Source of the DNA: Salaquimonas sp.
GTDB lineage: Bacteria > Pseudomonadota > Alphaproteobacteria > Rhizobiales > Rhizobiaceae
Assembly (NCBI GenBank): GCA_028289365.1
Contig: JANQQM010000046.1
Location: forward strand, 1-45,706
Length of the DNA: 45,706 nt
Reading direction: 5' to 3'
In this document: positions 36,085 through 45,706 of the stretch, one piece after another
Position numbering within the stretch: position 1 is the stretch's first letter
How the letters are laid out: the number at the start of each line of letters is the position of its first letter
Notes under the pieces: generated by a model
Seen by the model: the letters and a program-made list of their open reading frames with translations, nothing else
Databases searched by the model: none
Told to the model about the DNA's origin: nothing
Translations under genes and position numbers: made by a program

Positions 36085-36609
36085 ATGAAAGCGCATTTTC
36101 AGATGTTTGCCGCCTATAATGCCTGGGCGAACAATAAGCTTTACAACGCGGCAACAAATTTGTCGCCGGAAGCCTATAACAAGAATGTTGGAGCATTCTT
36201 TGGCTCGATGAACGGGACACTCAATCACATCCTGGTCGGAGACCGGATCTGGATGAAACGGTTTTGCGGTTCGGGCGAGCATCCCAACGAGCTTGATGCC
36301 ATTCTGGAGACCGATTTCGACAAACTACGCGCCGAACGCGAGCGCGAAGACAATCGGATTATTGATTGGATTGAATCACTTACCGATGAGTCCTTACAAA
36401 GGGAATTCAGCTATCGAACGATCACAAATCCGGCCGATATCACCCAGGTTCTCGCGCCGGCGGTCTCGCATCTGTTCAATCATCAGACCCATCATCGCGG
36501 GCATGCCCACATGATCCTGTCGGTGCTGGGCGAAGATCCCCCTCCGCTGGACCTGCTATATTTTCACCGTAGTGATGCTGGTGCGAAACATGCGGGTATT
36601 GCTGTCTAA
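36085..36609 (+). CDS. DinB-family protein, probable metal-dependent
   Basis: The 174-residue four-helix protein has the DinB/YfiT metal-site histidines: His48 in LNHILVGDR, and His133 and His137 in the run NHQTHHRGH near the third helix. Members include thiol-dependent transferases and damage-induced proteins; the activity here is unknown. The ATG at 36085 has GGAG nine bases upstream; another ATG lies five codons before it and overlaps that site. Confidence 0.87.
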   Translation: MKAHFQMFAAYNAWANNKLYNAATNLSPEAYNKNVGAFFGSMNGTLNHILVGDRIWMKRFCGSGEHPNELDAILETDFDKLRAEREREDNRIIDWIESLTDESLQREFSYRTITNPADITQVLAPAVSHLFNHQTHHRGHAHMILSVLGEDPPPLDLLYFHRSDAGAKHAGIAV

Positions 36610-36687
36610 CCAGGGATCCGGCTCATTGGTCAAAATTCAGCACGTCTGCCTCTTGCGCGTTGACGTTGCTTGCCCCAAAAGGCGGGC

Positions 36688-38580
36688 ATGATCCAGATTA
36701 GCGACATAACGCTCAGAATAGCCGGACGCCCGCTGCTTGAGGCGGCAAGCGCCGTCGTACCGACAGGCGCCAAAGCCGGCCTTGTCGGTCGCAATGGTAG
36801 CGGTAAGACGAGCTTGCTGCGGGCGATGACTGGTGAACTGGACCTGGAAGATGGATCAATAACGCTTCCCAAGGATGTGCGGCTTGGACAGGTTGCGCAG
36901 GAGGCGCCCGGGACAGAGGACAGCCTGATTGACATCGTGCTTGCCGCCGACAAGGAACGGGCGGAACTTCTAACAAAGGCAGAAACCGAGACCGATTCCG
37001 ATATGATCGCCAGGATCCATGAGCGACTTGGTGATATCGACGCTTATTCGGGCAATGCGCGTGCCGCTTCGATTCTGTCCGGGCTCGGCTTTGACAATGC
37101 GGCGCAGCAACGTCCCGCTTCATCCTTTTCCGGTGGCTGGCGAATGCGAGTAGCGCTTGCTGCCGTCCTGTTTTCGCGTCCGGACATCTTGCTGCTCGAC
37201 GAACCGACCAACTATCTTGACCTTGAAGGTACGCTGTGGCTGGAGAACTTCATCTCGCGATATGACGGTACGGTGCTGATCATCAGCCATGACAGGGATT
37301 TGCTGAACAAGGCGGTAAATTCAATCCTGCATCTGGAGCAGCGGCATTTGGTTTTCTACCGCGGAAACTATGACAGCTTTGCCGAACAAAGATCAGCAAA
37401 GCTAGAACTGGCGCAAAAGGCGCATGCAAAACAGGAAGCGCGGCGCAAGCATATGCAGGCTTTCGTCGACCGGTTCCGCTACAAGGCGACCAAGGCAAGG
37501 CAGGCCCAATCCCGCCTGAAAATGCTGGAAAAAATGCAGCCGATTGGTCTCGGGATTGTCGAATCCAGCGCGCCAATCCGGTTTCCCGCGCCGGAAAAAC
37601 TACTGGCTTCGCCGATTATCCGGCTTGAGAAAACCAAGGCGGGATATGCACTCGATAACCCTGTCTTGCGGAATATGGATCTACGTATCGACCAGGATGA
37701 CCGGATCGCCCTGTTGGGCGCCAATGGCAATGGCAAATCGACCTTTGCGAAATTACTCGCGGACCGGCTGGAATTTGTCGAGGGCCAGATCACAAGGGCG
37801 CAACATCTGAAGGTGGCCATGTTTGCCCAACACCAGCTGGATGATTTGATAGCGGATCAAACCCCGATCGATCACGTGCGTCCGCTGATGAAAGGCGCTC
37901 CGGAGGCAAAGATCCGGGCCCGGGTCGCGCAAATGGGGCTCGATGCCGGCCGTATGGAAACAAAGGCAAAAGATCTTTCCGGCGGTGAGAAGGCCCGACT
38001 TCTATTGGGGCTGATCGCATTTGACGGGCCGCATTTGCTGATTCTGGACGAGCCGACCAACCATTTGGATATTGAAAGCCGCGATGCGCTTATGCTTGCC
38101 CTGAACGACTTTCCAGGTGCGGTGATCGTCATCAGCCATGACCGGCATCTGGTCGAGACGACGGCGGATCTGTTGTGGCTGGTGAAGGATGGGCAGGTTC
38201 GAAATTATGACGGCGATATCGAGGATTATCGCGCAGAAGTCCTGACGGGCAAAAAACCGGAGCCGAAGTCGCCGCCGACGGAAGTTACACCTGAACCGCG
38301 CAACAGTGCAGAGAAGCGGAAACTGGCTGCGGAGAAACGCAAGGCGCTGGCGCCGTTACAAAAGAAGATCAAGGAGACCGAAGCGTCGATGGCAAAGCTG
38401 CAGAAGGCGATCGGGCAAATCGACACCAAGCTTGCCTCACCTGAACTTTATGCCGATGACACGTCCGAAAGCCAGCAACTGGCGATCAAGCGAGCGGCTG
38501 CCGAGAAAAAACTGGTCGAGCTGGAGGAAGTGTGGCTTGAGATGAGTGAGGAATATGAGACCGCCATTTCAAGCGGGTAG
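36688..38580 (+). CDS. ABC-F family ATPase
   Basis: The 630-residue cytoplasmic protein has two ABC domains in tandem and no membrane helices: Walker A GRNGSGKTS and GANGNGKST, signatures FSGGWRMRVALA and LSGGEKARLLLG, and Walker B LLLDEPTNYLD and LILDEPTNHLD. The linker between domains (about 230-310) is rich in charged residues. A C-terminal coiled coil (about 540-625) resembles Uup and YheS. ABC-F proteins act on the ribosome during elongation; which branch this is I cannot say. The ATG at 36688 has GGCGGG upstream. Confidence 0.92.
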   Translation: MIQISDITLRIAGRPLLEAASAVVPTGAKAGLVGRNGSGKTSLLRAMTGELDLEDGSITLPKDVRLGQVAQEAPGTEDSLIDIVLAADKERAELLTKAETETDSDMIARIHERLGDIDAYSGNARAASILSGLGFDNAAQQRPASSFSGGWRMRVALAAVLFSRPDILLLDEPTNYLDLEGTLWLENFISRYDGTVLIISHDRDLLNKAVNSILHLEQRHLVFYRGNYDSFAEQRSAKLELAQKAHAKQEARRKHMQAFVDRFRYKATKARQAQSRLKMLEKMQPIGLGIVESSAPIRFPAPEKLLASPIIRLEKTKAGYALDNPVLRNMDLRIDQDDRIALLGANGNGKSTFAKLLADRLEFVEGQITRAQHLKVAMFAQHQLDDLIADQTPIDHVRPLMKGAPEAKIRARVAQMGLDAGRMETKAKDLSGGEKARLLLGLIAFDGPHLLILDEPTNHLDIESRDALMLALNDFPGAVIVISHDRHLVETTADLLWLVKDGQVRNYDGDIEDYRAEVLTGKKPEPKSPPTEVTPEPRNSAEKRKLAAEKRKALAPLQKKIKETEASMAKLQKAIGQIDTKLASPELYADDTSESQQLAIKRAAAEKKLVELEEVWLEMSEEYETAISSG

Positions 38581-38739
38581 GAATCGCGAATAAATCAACA
38601 GTCTATTTATGTTTAATATCAAATACTTACCAGCAAAAAGAAATACCTCTCGGGACATGCCAGTTCGTTGACCATTGTCTGACCTGAATTGCACGCTACC
38701 TACTAGGCATCCAATAAAAATTCATTACAGGAGTTTGCA

Positions 38740-39699
38740 ATGTTCCGTCCGTCTCGCAGGGAATTTCTTCATTTGTCCGGGGGCGCGGCAGCCCTTGGTC
38801 TGTCCGGTTCACTTACCTTTGTCCCCAGCGCGATTGCCGATGAAGCGCGCGAGAAAGGTTATTACACCTACAAGGTCGGCGATATGGAAGTGACCTCGAT
38901 CTATGACGGGATCTGGGAAAAACCCCATGACGATGGCTTCATTCGAAACGCCACTGTTGATGAAACCAAGGCAGCACTTGAGAAAGCCGGACTGTCCACA
39001 GAGTTCATCCCTATCGAATTTGCCCAGACCGTTGTGAAAACCGGTGACAACCTCGTGCTGATTGACGCGGGAACCGGCGGGCAGATGAGCCCCAAGGCCG
39101 GTGCCACGGTGAAAAACATGAAGGCGGCGGGTCTTGATCCCGCTGACGTAAAGACCGTTTTGATCTCGCATTTTCACCCAGATCACATCTTCGGCCTGAT
39201 GGCCAAGGAGACGAATGAGCAGACAATGCCCAACGCCGAAATCATTGTTCCTGCGGCGGAGTACAAGTTCTGGACCGATCCCGCCACGCTTGAAAAAATG
39301 CCGGATGGCTTCAAGCCTTTGGTGCAAAGAATTCAGGCGACGATCCCGAACTGGAAAAACGTGACGCAGGTCGATGGTGAAAAGGAAGTGGCGCCTGGAA
39401 TCAGAAGCCTTCCATTGTTTGGCCACACGCCCGGGCATACCGCATACCACATCAGTTCCGGTGACGATGAGCTGTTTGTTGTCGGCGACGTGACGAACAT
39501 CCCTGCCCTTTTCGTCGTTAATCCCGGCTGGCAGGTTTCATTCGATGCCATTCCGGACCTGGCAGAAAAAAACCGTCGGATGATTTTCGATCGCGTCATC
39601 TCAGATGGTGCCGTGGTTGCCGGTTATCATTTCGGATTCCCGAATGCCGGTACCATTACCAAGGATGGCGATGGTTACTTGTTTACGCCAATGAGCTGA
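38740..39699 (+). CDS. Tat-exported MBL-fold metallohydrolase
   Basis: The 319-residue precursor has a Tat-type signal (SRREFLHLSGG, cut near SAIAD), implying export already folded. The metallo-beta-lactamase site is seen in HFHPDH at 144-149, a later histidine in GHTPGHT, Asp in VVGDVTN and a final His in AGYHFGFP, giving two metal sites. It resembles quorum-quenching lactonase-type or arylsulfatase-type MBL proteins, but the substrate is not known. AGGAG lies six bases before the ATG. A terminator follows. Confidence 0.88.
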   Translation: MFRPSRREFLHLSGGAAALGLSGSLTFVPSAIADEAREKGYYTYKVGDMEVTSIYDGIWEKPHDDGFIRNATVDETKAALEKAGLSTEFIPIEFAQTVVKTGDNLVLIDAGTGGQMSPKAGATVKNMKAAGLDPADVKTVLISHFHPDHIFGLMAKETNEQTMPNAEIIVPAAEYKFWTDPATLEKMPDGFKPLVQRIQATIPNWKNVTQVDGEKEVAPGIRSLPLFGHTPGHTAYHISSGDDELFVVGDVTNIPALFVVNPGWQVSFDAIPDLAEKNRRMIFDRVISDGAVVAGYHFGFPNAGTITKDGDGYLFTPMS

Positions 39700-39720
39700 G
39701 TGTTCCTGGCCAAATGATCG

Positions 39721-39750
39721 AAAAGGCCGCTGGTGACAGCGGCCTTTTTT
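39721..39750 (+). terminator. Rho-independent terminator after the MBL gene
   Basis: A perfect 12-base stem (39721-39732 with 39737-39748) with loop GTGA ends in a run of six T. The minus strand also shows TTTT after the stem, so it may serve the convergent gene at 39776 too. Confidence 0.9.
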
Positions 39751-39775
39751 CTGTACCTCGTAAAATCCAATCAGT

Positions 39776-40390
39776 TTAATTACGCCCCCACTTGCGGGAT
39801 TTTCGTTCGCGGCGCGAGCGGGCAGTTTTTGTTCGCCGGCCTGTTGTGAAAAGCCACAGAACGATGCCGAGACCAAGTGCCGCGAATCCCGGTTTGACGA
39901 ATCGGTTATCAGCGGATTGTTCAGCAGTACGTACTGAAACGCCCAGTTTTTCCAATTGCCGAGCGGCTGCAGCCGATGGCTTGAGCGAAACCGTATATGT
40001 CGTAGTCCGGTCAACCTCGAATTCGGGCAAATCAAACGTATAAATCTTGTAATCAGCGTTTGAACCTTCGGGTTGTTGCGCAAGGAGTTCAAACTCACCA
40101 GAGATTACTTCCTTCGCACCGGTTTCAAGTTTCAGCGAATATTGCATGGCTTCGCTAAGTGTTTGATTGTTATCAATATATTCTGCCGTAAAAGCCAGTA
40201 TGACAGGGTTGTCAGCAGGCGATAGCTCAATTGTCGTGGAACGCCACAGAGGTTCCGGGTCGTCAATTTTCGGGCTGAAGATTGTCCCGCGCACGCTCGA
40301 TTGATCAGATTCCTGCGCGGTCACCAACGGCCACACTATGGCGGCACCAAACCCGCCCAGAATCAGGATTACGGCGATTAATCTCAGCAT
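39776..40390 (-). CDS. Membrane-anchored protein with periplasmic domain, unknown
   Basis: The 204-residue protein has a hydrophobic N-terminal segment (about 4-24), a polar, mostly beta central domain (about 30-165), a second hydrophobic helix (FAALGLGIVLWLFTTG) and a very basic tail (RRTKTARSRRERKSRKWGR). The order suggests two membrane anchors around a periplasmic domain, with the basic end in the cytoplasm. I do not recognise it. It lies 82 bases downstream of holC in the same direction. Confidence 0.7.
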   Translation of the reverse strand: MLRLIAVILILGGFGAAIVWPLVTAQESDQSSVRGTIFSPKIDDPEPLWRSTTIELSPADNPVILAFTAEYIDNNQTLSEAMQYSLKLETGAKEVISGEFELLAQQPEGSNADYKIYTFDLPEFEVDRTTTYTVSLKPSAAAARQLEKLGVSVRTAEQSADNRFVKPGFAALGLGIVLWLFTTGRRTKTARSRRERKSRKWGRN

Positions 40391-40472
40391 TGTATAAAAC
40401 GGCGTTGTTTCATTTACTCATCCGACAATTATCTTAACAGATTGGGCAAGTTCTGAGGGCACTGTCCCAAAT

Positions 40473-40925
40473 TCACGCCTTCTTTTCCCACCGTCCGCTG
40501 GAATTTTGCTGCCAGTAGGTGACGTCATGGCCGGCTTCTTTCTCGATTTTCCAACGCTCGCGCGCGCTGTCCAAAGCGGTGTTGTCGTACCCGTCAAACA
40601 CGTAAACGCCCCGCTCATAGGCGCTCAGATCGGGAGGGACAGCGGCATCGACCATGAAACGTACATTGGCCTGGTTTGGATTTTCAGTATCGGTCGTCAG
40701 CCAGATTGGTTGTTGGTGCTCGGTACCGTCACGCAGCGCCGAATGGGCAAGGAAACTTTCCTCGCGATAGGTCCATAAATGATTATCGAGCGCGTTCATT
40801 CGCTCCCCGGTGCCAAACTGAACTACCGTACGCCAATTTCTTTCCAGGCATTTTTCAAGCAGACCGGGCAGAACCTGTTCGAGCGTGCGCTCCGTTAAAT
40901 GATAAAACAGAACCTCTGCCACCAT
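40473..40925 (-). CDS. holC: DNA polymerase III chi subunit
   Basis: The 150-residue protein begins EVLFYHLTERTLEQVLPGLLEK and has WRTVVQFGTGERMNALDNHLWTY and the late VYVFDGYD, which mark the chi family. Chi links the clamp loader to SSB. The ATG lies eight bases after the pepA stop; a GTG directly follows it. The pepA-holC pair is usual in alphaproteobacteria and both are on the minus strand. Confidence 0.9.
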   Translation of the reverse strand: MVAEVLFYHLTERTLEQVLPGLLEKCLERNWRTVVQFGTGERMNALDNHLWTYREESFLAHSALRDGTEHQQPIWLTTDTENPNQANVRFMVDAAVPPDLSAYERGVYVFDGYDNTALDSARERWKIEKEAGHDVTYWQQNSSGRWEKKA

Positions 40926-40933
40926 GCCACCCG

Positions 40934-42412
40934 TCAGTTTTCGTAATTGTCCGAAACCAGACGATCAAGCAGCCGAACGCCATAACCCGACGCCCAAGAC
41001 TGGTTGTATTCGTTCTTCGGAGATCCCATCGCGGTACCGGCAATATCCAGATGCGCCCAAGGTAAGTCATTGACAAAACGTTGTAAAAACTGACCCGCGG
41101 TGATCGAGCCGGCCCAGCGGCCGCCGATGTTTTTCATATCGGCATTCTTGGAATCAATCATCTTGTCGTATTCCTTGCCGAGTGGCATTCGCCAAACCTT
41201 CTCACCTGTCGAAGTCCCCGCCGCAGCGAGGCGCTCACTTAGTTCATCATTGTTGGAAAACAGACCTGCATGGTGGTTGCCCAGCGCGACAATGATTGCA
41301 CCGGTCAATGTCGCCAGGTTGATCATGAATTGCGGTTTGTATTTTTCCTGACAATACCAAAGCGCATCGGCCAGAATCAGCCTTCCCTCGGCGTCTGTAT
41401 TGATTACTTCAACCGTTTGGCCGGACATTGAAGTCACGATGTCGCCGGGACGCTGGGCATTTCCATCAGGCATGTTTTCCACGAGCGCAATAATCCCGAT
41501 GACATTGGCCTTGGCCTTGCGCGCGGCAAGTGCGTGCATCAGCCCAGTCACGGCAGCGGCGCCGCCCATATCCCCCTTCATGTCCTCCATTCCGCCGGCC
41601 GGTTTCATGGATATGCCGCCGGTATCAAAGACAACGCCCTTTCCGACAAACGCAATCGGCTCCTGCTTGGCCTTGCCTCCGTTCCAGGTCATGACAACCA
41701 TACGCGCCGGGCGGACCGATCCCTGGGCAACACCCAAAAGTGCGCCCATCTTGGATTTTTTCAGATCCTTTTCGTCGAGGATTTCAATCTCAACGCCCAA
41801 TTTGGACAACTCTTCGGCCCGTTTTGCGAATTCGACCGGACCAAGCGCATTGGCAGGCTCATTGACAAGATCGCGCGCGGTAATGACGCCATCTGTTATG
41901 GCTTCCATGATTTTCCAGCTCTTGCGAGACTTCGAAGGGTCTTCAACGCCAAGCACGATTTTCGAAGTCTTGGGCTGTTTTCCATTTGATTTTGTCTTGT
42001 ACTTATCGAAATCATAGGCGCGCAACTTCGCACCGGCGGCGATTGCCGCATTTGCTCCCTCAGCGAGTGGCCCCGCGCCAGTTTCGCAAACAATCGTCAA
42101 TAGCTCGGCCTTTGCGGCTGATGCACGCAATTTTCCGCCGACACGCAACCATTCCACCTCACCGGCATCACCCAACTCGCCACAGCCGATAACGACAAAT
42201 TTCTCGTGACCTGATTCGGGGGCAAGCAACTCGATGGTCGAGCACAGTTTTCCATCGAACTCTGCCTCATCCATCGCGCGTTTCAAACGGCCATCGCTAT
42301 CCATTGCCTTGGCAATCGCGCCCAATTCACTGCCCTTCGAAACGACAAAGGCGACAACGCCTTTTTTGGGCTGCTCTAACTTGGCAAAACTGAATACTGG
42401 TGACTTGGCCAT
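40934..42412 (-). CDS. pepA: Leucyl aminopeptidase, M17
   Basis: The 492-residue protein has an N-terminal macro-like domain (about 1-160) and the metallopeptidase domain with the signature [14 protein letters not shown] and [17 protein letters not shown], which hold the two-metal ligands. It removes N-terminal residues in the cytoplasm; some homologues also bind DNA. The middle and catalytic regions are complete. It is divergent from lptF. Confidence 0.95.
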   Translation of the reverse strand: MAKSPVFSFAKLEQPKKGVVAFVVSKGSELGAIAKAMDSDGRLKRAMDEAEFDGKLCSTIELLAPESGHEKFVVIGCGELGDAGEVEWLRVGGKLRASAAKAELLTIVCETGAGPLAEGANAAIAAGAKLRAYDFDKYKTKSNGKQPKTSKIVLGVEDPSKSRKSWKIMEAITDGVITARDLVNEPANALGPVEFAKRAEELSKLGVEIEILDEKDLKKSKMGALLGVAQGSVRPARMVVMTWNGGKAKQEPIAFVGKGVVFDTGGISMKPAGGMEDMKGDMGGAAAVTGLMHALAARKAKANVIGIIALVENMPDGNAQRPGDIVTSMSGQTVEVINTDAEGRLILADALWYCQEKYKPQFMINLATLTGAIIVALGNHHAGLFSNNDELSERLAAAGTSTGEKVWRMPLGKEYDKMIDSKNADMKNIGGRWAGSITAGQFLQRFVNDLPWAHLDIAGTAMGSPKNEYNQSWASGYGVRLLDRLVSDNYEN

Positions 42413-42808
42413 TTAAATTCCTTCTGGATAGACTGAAATTCAGATAGTTTGTTGTTCTGAACAGACGAATTTCGGGCGATTCCCGGATGTCCGGCTTACA
42501 ATGGGGAGCATGACATACATAGTGCTTTTGTGAGGTATTGTCTCCCCTCTGCAGCGGTGAGTCATAGCGTTCGCCGTTGCTTGTTGGCAACAGTCGAAAA
42601 AAAATGGCGTAAATGCCTGTTAACCTTGTTCTTTCGCCCCTTTTTAGCCATTTCATCGGAGCATGCTTAATGGGATGATAACCATCACGGCGCGTGAGCG
42701 GAAAAATGATTCCTTTTGGCGCTTAAATCGGGTCTGAACAGTGCGGGTAGATAACTGTCTTGATCCAGGAATGAAAACTGCAACCAAAGGGACGTTCAGG
42801 CACAACGC
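42413..42808 (+). other. 396-base divergent promoter region between pepA and lptF
   Basis: It must hold promoters for pepA and for lptFGD. I see no box pair that I would defend, and no RNA gene or terminator. A 13-codon open frame (42771-42812) ends at the lptF ATG and is reported separately. Confidence 0.5.
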
Positions 42809-44017
42809 ATGAAACTGATTGAGCGCTATATTTTCCAGCGTGCAGGGATAGCGGTTCTTGTAACGCTGTCTTCGCTCGTTGGAGTGGTGTGGATCATTCA
42901 GGCGTTGAAGGAGCTGGACGTTTTCACGACGAAAGGCCAGACGGTGGTCGCCTATCTGGCGCTGACCACATTGGCTATTCCGATGTTGATCCTGGCGGTC
43001 ATTCCAATCGCTTTGCTTCTGGCAACAATTTATGCCGTCAACTCGCTAAATGCGAATTCGGAACTCGTCGTCATCAATGCCAGCGGCGCGTCATCGTGGG
43101 TATTGGTGAAACCGCTTCTGGTGCTGGCGCTTCTGTGCAGCCTGTTCACGGGAATGGTTGGTCACTTCGTTTCACCTTGGAGCCTGCTTACACTCAAGGT
43201 GCTTGCCACGGAAATGCGCGCCGACCTTGTGCAGATATTGATCAGGGAAGGCACGTTCAACAAGATCGAGAAGGGTCTGGTTTTTCATATCGCAAAACGC
43301 GAAGCGGGTGGCGTGCTGCGGGGCATACTGATTTCCGACGAACGCGACAAAGAAAAATCGATAATATTCACGGCAGACACCGGTTTCGTTAAGCGCCAGA
43401 ATGATGGGGCTGTTCTGTTACTGCGGGATGGTGAGATCCAACAACGCGATGCCGAAAGCAACAGTGTTACAGTTATCAACTACAATTCGTACGTTTTCGA
43501 TCTTTCGACCTTTGCGTCCAAGGTCTCAGTTGGAAGTCTCCGCCCCAAGGAACGTACAACGATCGACCTGTTAAATCCGGATCCAGAGGACCGCTATTTC
43601 CAGAAAAGACCCGGACTTTACCGATCGCAGATCCATGAGCGATTTTCGGAAATGCTCTGGCCCTTCACCTATGTGATCGTCATGCTGGCTTTCGCCGGCC
43701 AGGCGCGTTCGACCAGGCAAAGCCATGGTTCGGCAATCGGCGCGGCAATGCTTGTGGTCACAATCTTGCGCGGAGTCGGATTTTCGGCCATTTCGGCGAC
43801 GAAGGGAGATGCCTCCATCGTCTGGCTCGTCTACGCACTTCCGCTCAGTGGTATTGTTTTAGGCAGCTGGTTCTTGATCACCGGCCGGCCGGTCGAATTG
43901 TCACCAGCAGCACAAATGCGGGTGGATTCGGTGAACATGGCCATTGCGAAGCGCTTTGACGCGTTGATGGAACGGTTGCCGATATCACGGCGCAGAGCTG
44001 CAGGAGTACGAGCATGA
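42809..44017 (+). CDS. lptF: LPS export permease LptF
   Basis: The 402-residue protein has three N-terminal helices (about 12-30, 50-78, 98-120), a periplasmic beta-jellyroll domain (about 135-270) and three C-terminal helices, the LptF/LptG layout. It starts MKLIERYIFQRA and belongs to the LptB2FG transporter that extracts LPS from the inner membrane. It overlaps lptG by four bases (ATGA). The ribosome site is weak. Confidence 0.93.
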   Translation: MKLIERYIFQRAGIAVLVTLSSLVGVVWIIQALKELDVFTTKGQTVVAYLALTTLAIPMLILAVIPIALLLATIYAVNSLNANSELVVINASGASSWVLVKPLLVLALLCSLFTGMVGHFVSPWSLLTLKVLATEMRADLVQILIREGTFNKIEKGLVFHIAKREAGGVLRGILISDERDKEKSIIFTADTGFVKRQNDGAVLLLRDGEIQQRDAESNSVTVINYNSYVFDLSTFASKVSVGSLRPKERTTIDLLNPDPEDRYFQKRPGLYRSQIHERFSEMLWPFTYVIVMLAFAGQARSTRQSHGSAIGAAMLVVTILRGVGFSAISATKGDASIVWLVYALPLSGIVLGSWFLITGRPVELSPAAQMRVDSVNMAIAKRFDALMERLPISRRRAAGVRA

Positions 44018-45105
44018 TCGGTCGTACCCTCAGCCTGTATATAGCTGCCAGGTTCGCGAAAACGGTCTTGGGGATGCTGATATCGCTTCTTATCCTGATT
44101 GTATTGGTGGATTTTGTCGAACAGCTTCGAAAGGCTGCCGAACGTCCGGATATTCCCGTATTGGGCCTATTGCAGATTTCTGCATTCAAGGCGCCGGCTT
44201 TTGTAGAGAAGGCGTTTCCGTTTGGATGCCTTTTTGCTGCGATGATCACGCTGACACAACTGAACAACAAGCTTGAGCTCGTTGTGGCGAGGGCAGCGGG
44301 CGTTTCTGCATGGCAGTTCATCATGCCGGTTTCTGTCGTAGCGGCACTGATCGGCTTGTTTGCCGCTTTCGTCTATAACCCGATATCTGTTCGGGCCTTT
44401 GAACGCAGCACCGAAATTCAGGTAGAACTGTTCTCGGCAAAAGACCGAAAAAAAGCAGGTGAAATATCTTCCTATTGGCTCCGCCAGGAAGATTCAGGCG
44501 GGAATTCGGTGATCAACGCCAGAGTTGCCCGCAAGGGCGGCAAAATTCTGCACGACGTCAAAATTATCCGCTATCTCGACGATGGCCGCATCTACGAGCG
44601 CATTGATGCGAAGAATGCCCGCTTCAGGGACGGGAATTGGGTGATTGCCGATGCCTATGTGACGGACAATGATGCGGTCAGCGAGTTTCACAGTCGCTAT
44701 GAAATCGACAGCAAGCTGACCGAAGATATTCTGGCTGGTGTGACTTCGAACCCCGAAACCGTTCCATTTTGGGATCTATTGCGGACAGCAGGCAAAGCGA
44801 CGCTCGCAGGGGGAAATCCCAATCCATATCTGGTTCAATTTTACAGTCTGCTTGCCCTGCCGCTGTTTCTTGTGGCAATGGTTGTTATCGCATCGACAGT
44901 CTCGCTAAAATTTGTTCGATTCGGACAGGTTGGCCGCATGATTATTGGTGGCATCCTGTGCGGGTTCGTGCTTTATACCGTTACGAAATTTGTGACATCT
45001 CTTGGGAGTAACGGGATCGTGCCGCCGGTGGTCGCGGCGTGGTCCCCTTTCATTGTGGCGATATTTTTTGGCGTGAGCGTTTTGTTACATCAGGAGGATG
45101 GCTAA
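44014..45105 (+). CDS. lptG: LPS export permease LptG
   Basis: The 363-residue partner of LptF has the same layout: helices at about 12-33, 50-78 and 98-120, a periplasmic domain (about 130-265), and three C-terminal helices. It begins MIGRTLSLYIAARFAKTVLG. The overlap with lptF and a one-base overlap with lptD (TAATG) show one operon. Assignment of F versus G follows gene order and the N-terminal sequence. Confidence 0.92.
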   Translation: MIGRTLSLYIAARFAKTVLGMLISLLILIVLVDFVEQLRKAAERPDIPVLGLLQISAFKAPAFVEKAFPFGCLFAAMITLTQLNNKLELVVARAAGVSAWQFIMPVSVVAALIGLFAAFVYNPISVRAFERSTEIQVELFSAKDRKKAGEISSYWLRQEDSGGNSVINARVARKGGKILHDVKIIRYLDDGRIYERIDAKNARFRDGNWVIADAYVTDNDAVSEFHSRYEIDSKLTEDILAGVTSNPETVPFWDLLRTAGKATLAGGNPNPYLVQFYSLLALPLFLVAMVVIASTVSLKFVRFGQVGRMIIGGILCGFVLYTVTKFVTSLGSNGIVPPVVAAWSPFIVAIFFGVSVLLHQEDG

Positions 45106-45706
45106 TGAGCTTTCTTCCTTTGCCAATTTCGGGTTCCCGGAGAACCTTGAGAAAGCTGCGCATGCCGGCCCTTGCGGTCGCCGGCGCCGTGATGCTCGTT
45201 GTTTCACCATTGCCAACTATGGCCCAAGAATCGACCGGCTCTTTTTTCGGACAGCGTTCCGCTGCCAACCCGGATGCGCAGATGCTGCTTGAGGCTGACC
45301 AGGTCATCTACAACAATGATGATGAAACGGTCACCGCAGTCGGCAATGTCCAGATTGCCTATGACGACTACACACTGACGGCGCAAAGAGTAATCTATTC
45401 CCGAGCGACAAATCGGGTGATCGCCATGGGCGATGTTGAAATTCTGCAGCCATCCGGCGAGCGCATTTTCGCGGAAGAGATCGACATCACGGATGATTTC
45501 AGCGATGGATTTGTGTCTGCGTTGAAAGTCGAAACGGCCGACAACACACGGCTTGCGGCAGAAAGTGCCGAACGCCGAGATGGAGAAATTTCTGTATTTA
45601 CAAATGGTGTCTATACCGCCTGCGAACCGTGCAGGGAGAACCCGGCAAAGCCACCGTTGTGGCAGATACGGGCAAACCGCGTCATCATCAATAACCGGAC
45701 CCAGCG
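45105..45706 (+). CDS. lptD: LPS assembly protein LptD, N-terminal part
   Basis: Only the first 200 codons are in the window. The ATG overlaps the lptG TAA by one base and has AGGAGG seven bases upstream. A signal peptide (about 20-40, ending PTMA) is followed by the jellyroll domain of the LptA/LptD family (LLEADQVIYNNDDETVTAVG, then VIYSRATNRVIAMGDVEI). The typical GVYTACEPC and KPPLWQIRANRV come next. The two cysteines of CEPC may take part in disulfides. The barrel lies beyond the edge. Confidence 0.93.
   Translation, partial: MSFLPLPISGSRRTLRKLRMPALAVAGAVMLVVSPLPTMAQESTGSFFGQRSAANPDAQMLLEADQVIYNNDDETVTAVGNVQIAYDDYTLTAQRVIYSRATNRVIAMGDVEILQPSGERIFAEEIDITDDFSDGFVSALKVETADNTRLAAESAERRDGEISVFTNGVYTACEPCRENPAKPPLWQIRANRVIINNRTQ

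Overview
The window reads as the chromosome of an alphaproteobacterium, most likely Hyphomicrobiales (Rhizobiales). This rests on gene content and order: aspS, rnd, ppx-ppk-hdaA, an AI-2E permease and purM-purN in a row; an SDR gene overlapping uvrC, then pgsA-moaD-moaE; ndk, an ABC-F gene and holC-pepA divergent from lptF-lptG-lptD; the DnaA-like HdaA without a DNA-binding domain; and two small Omp25-like barrels. No tRNA, rRNA, IS element or CRISPR array was recognised. The species cannot be named from the sequence.

Layout. Bases 1-168 hold the start of a membrane protein gene. A 733-base stretch without genes follows, with two families of palindromic repeats and a minus-strand hairpin terminator that may end a small structured RNA. 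Bases 900-3560 form an island clearly richer in A+T than the rest. It carries a tight minus-strand operon: a Dam-type adenine methyltransferase, a four-helix membrane protein and a DGQHR-domain protein related to DndB. This is the best candidate here for an undescribed, probably defence-related, system. From 3.7 to 12.4 kb lie a GST-like protein, parC, a CYTH-CHAD protein, a lipoprotein esterase, a DNase I-fold phosphohydrolase and an outer-membrane barrel.

From 12.4 to 26 kb comes the conserved core: aspS, an arsenic operon (arsR-arsC-aqpS) with a near-perfect operator over the arsR start codon, rnd, ppx-ppk (polyphosphate), hdaA (replication control), an AI-2E permease, and purM-purN-rlmJ as an overlapping operon. 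From 26 to 33.6 kb are a small secreted protein, an AIM24-like protein, a second barrel, a cation/Ca2+ exchanger, an SDR-uvrC pair and pgsA-moaD-moaE.

From 33.7 kb to the end are a secreted caspase-like protein, ndk, a DinB protein, an ABC-F ATPase, a Tat-exported metallo-beta-lactamase, an unknown two-helix membrane protein, holC-pepA, and the LPS-export genes lptF-lptG-lptD (the last cut by the window edge).

Themes that join genes: polyphosphate metabolism (CYTH-CHAD, ppk, ppx), envelope biogenesis (lptFGD, pgsA, barrels), DNA replication and repair (parC, hdaA, holC, uvrC), and arsenic detoxification by arsenate reduction plus channel-mediated arsenite exit.
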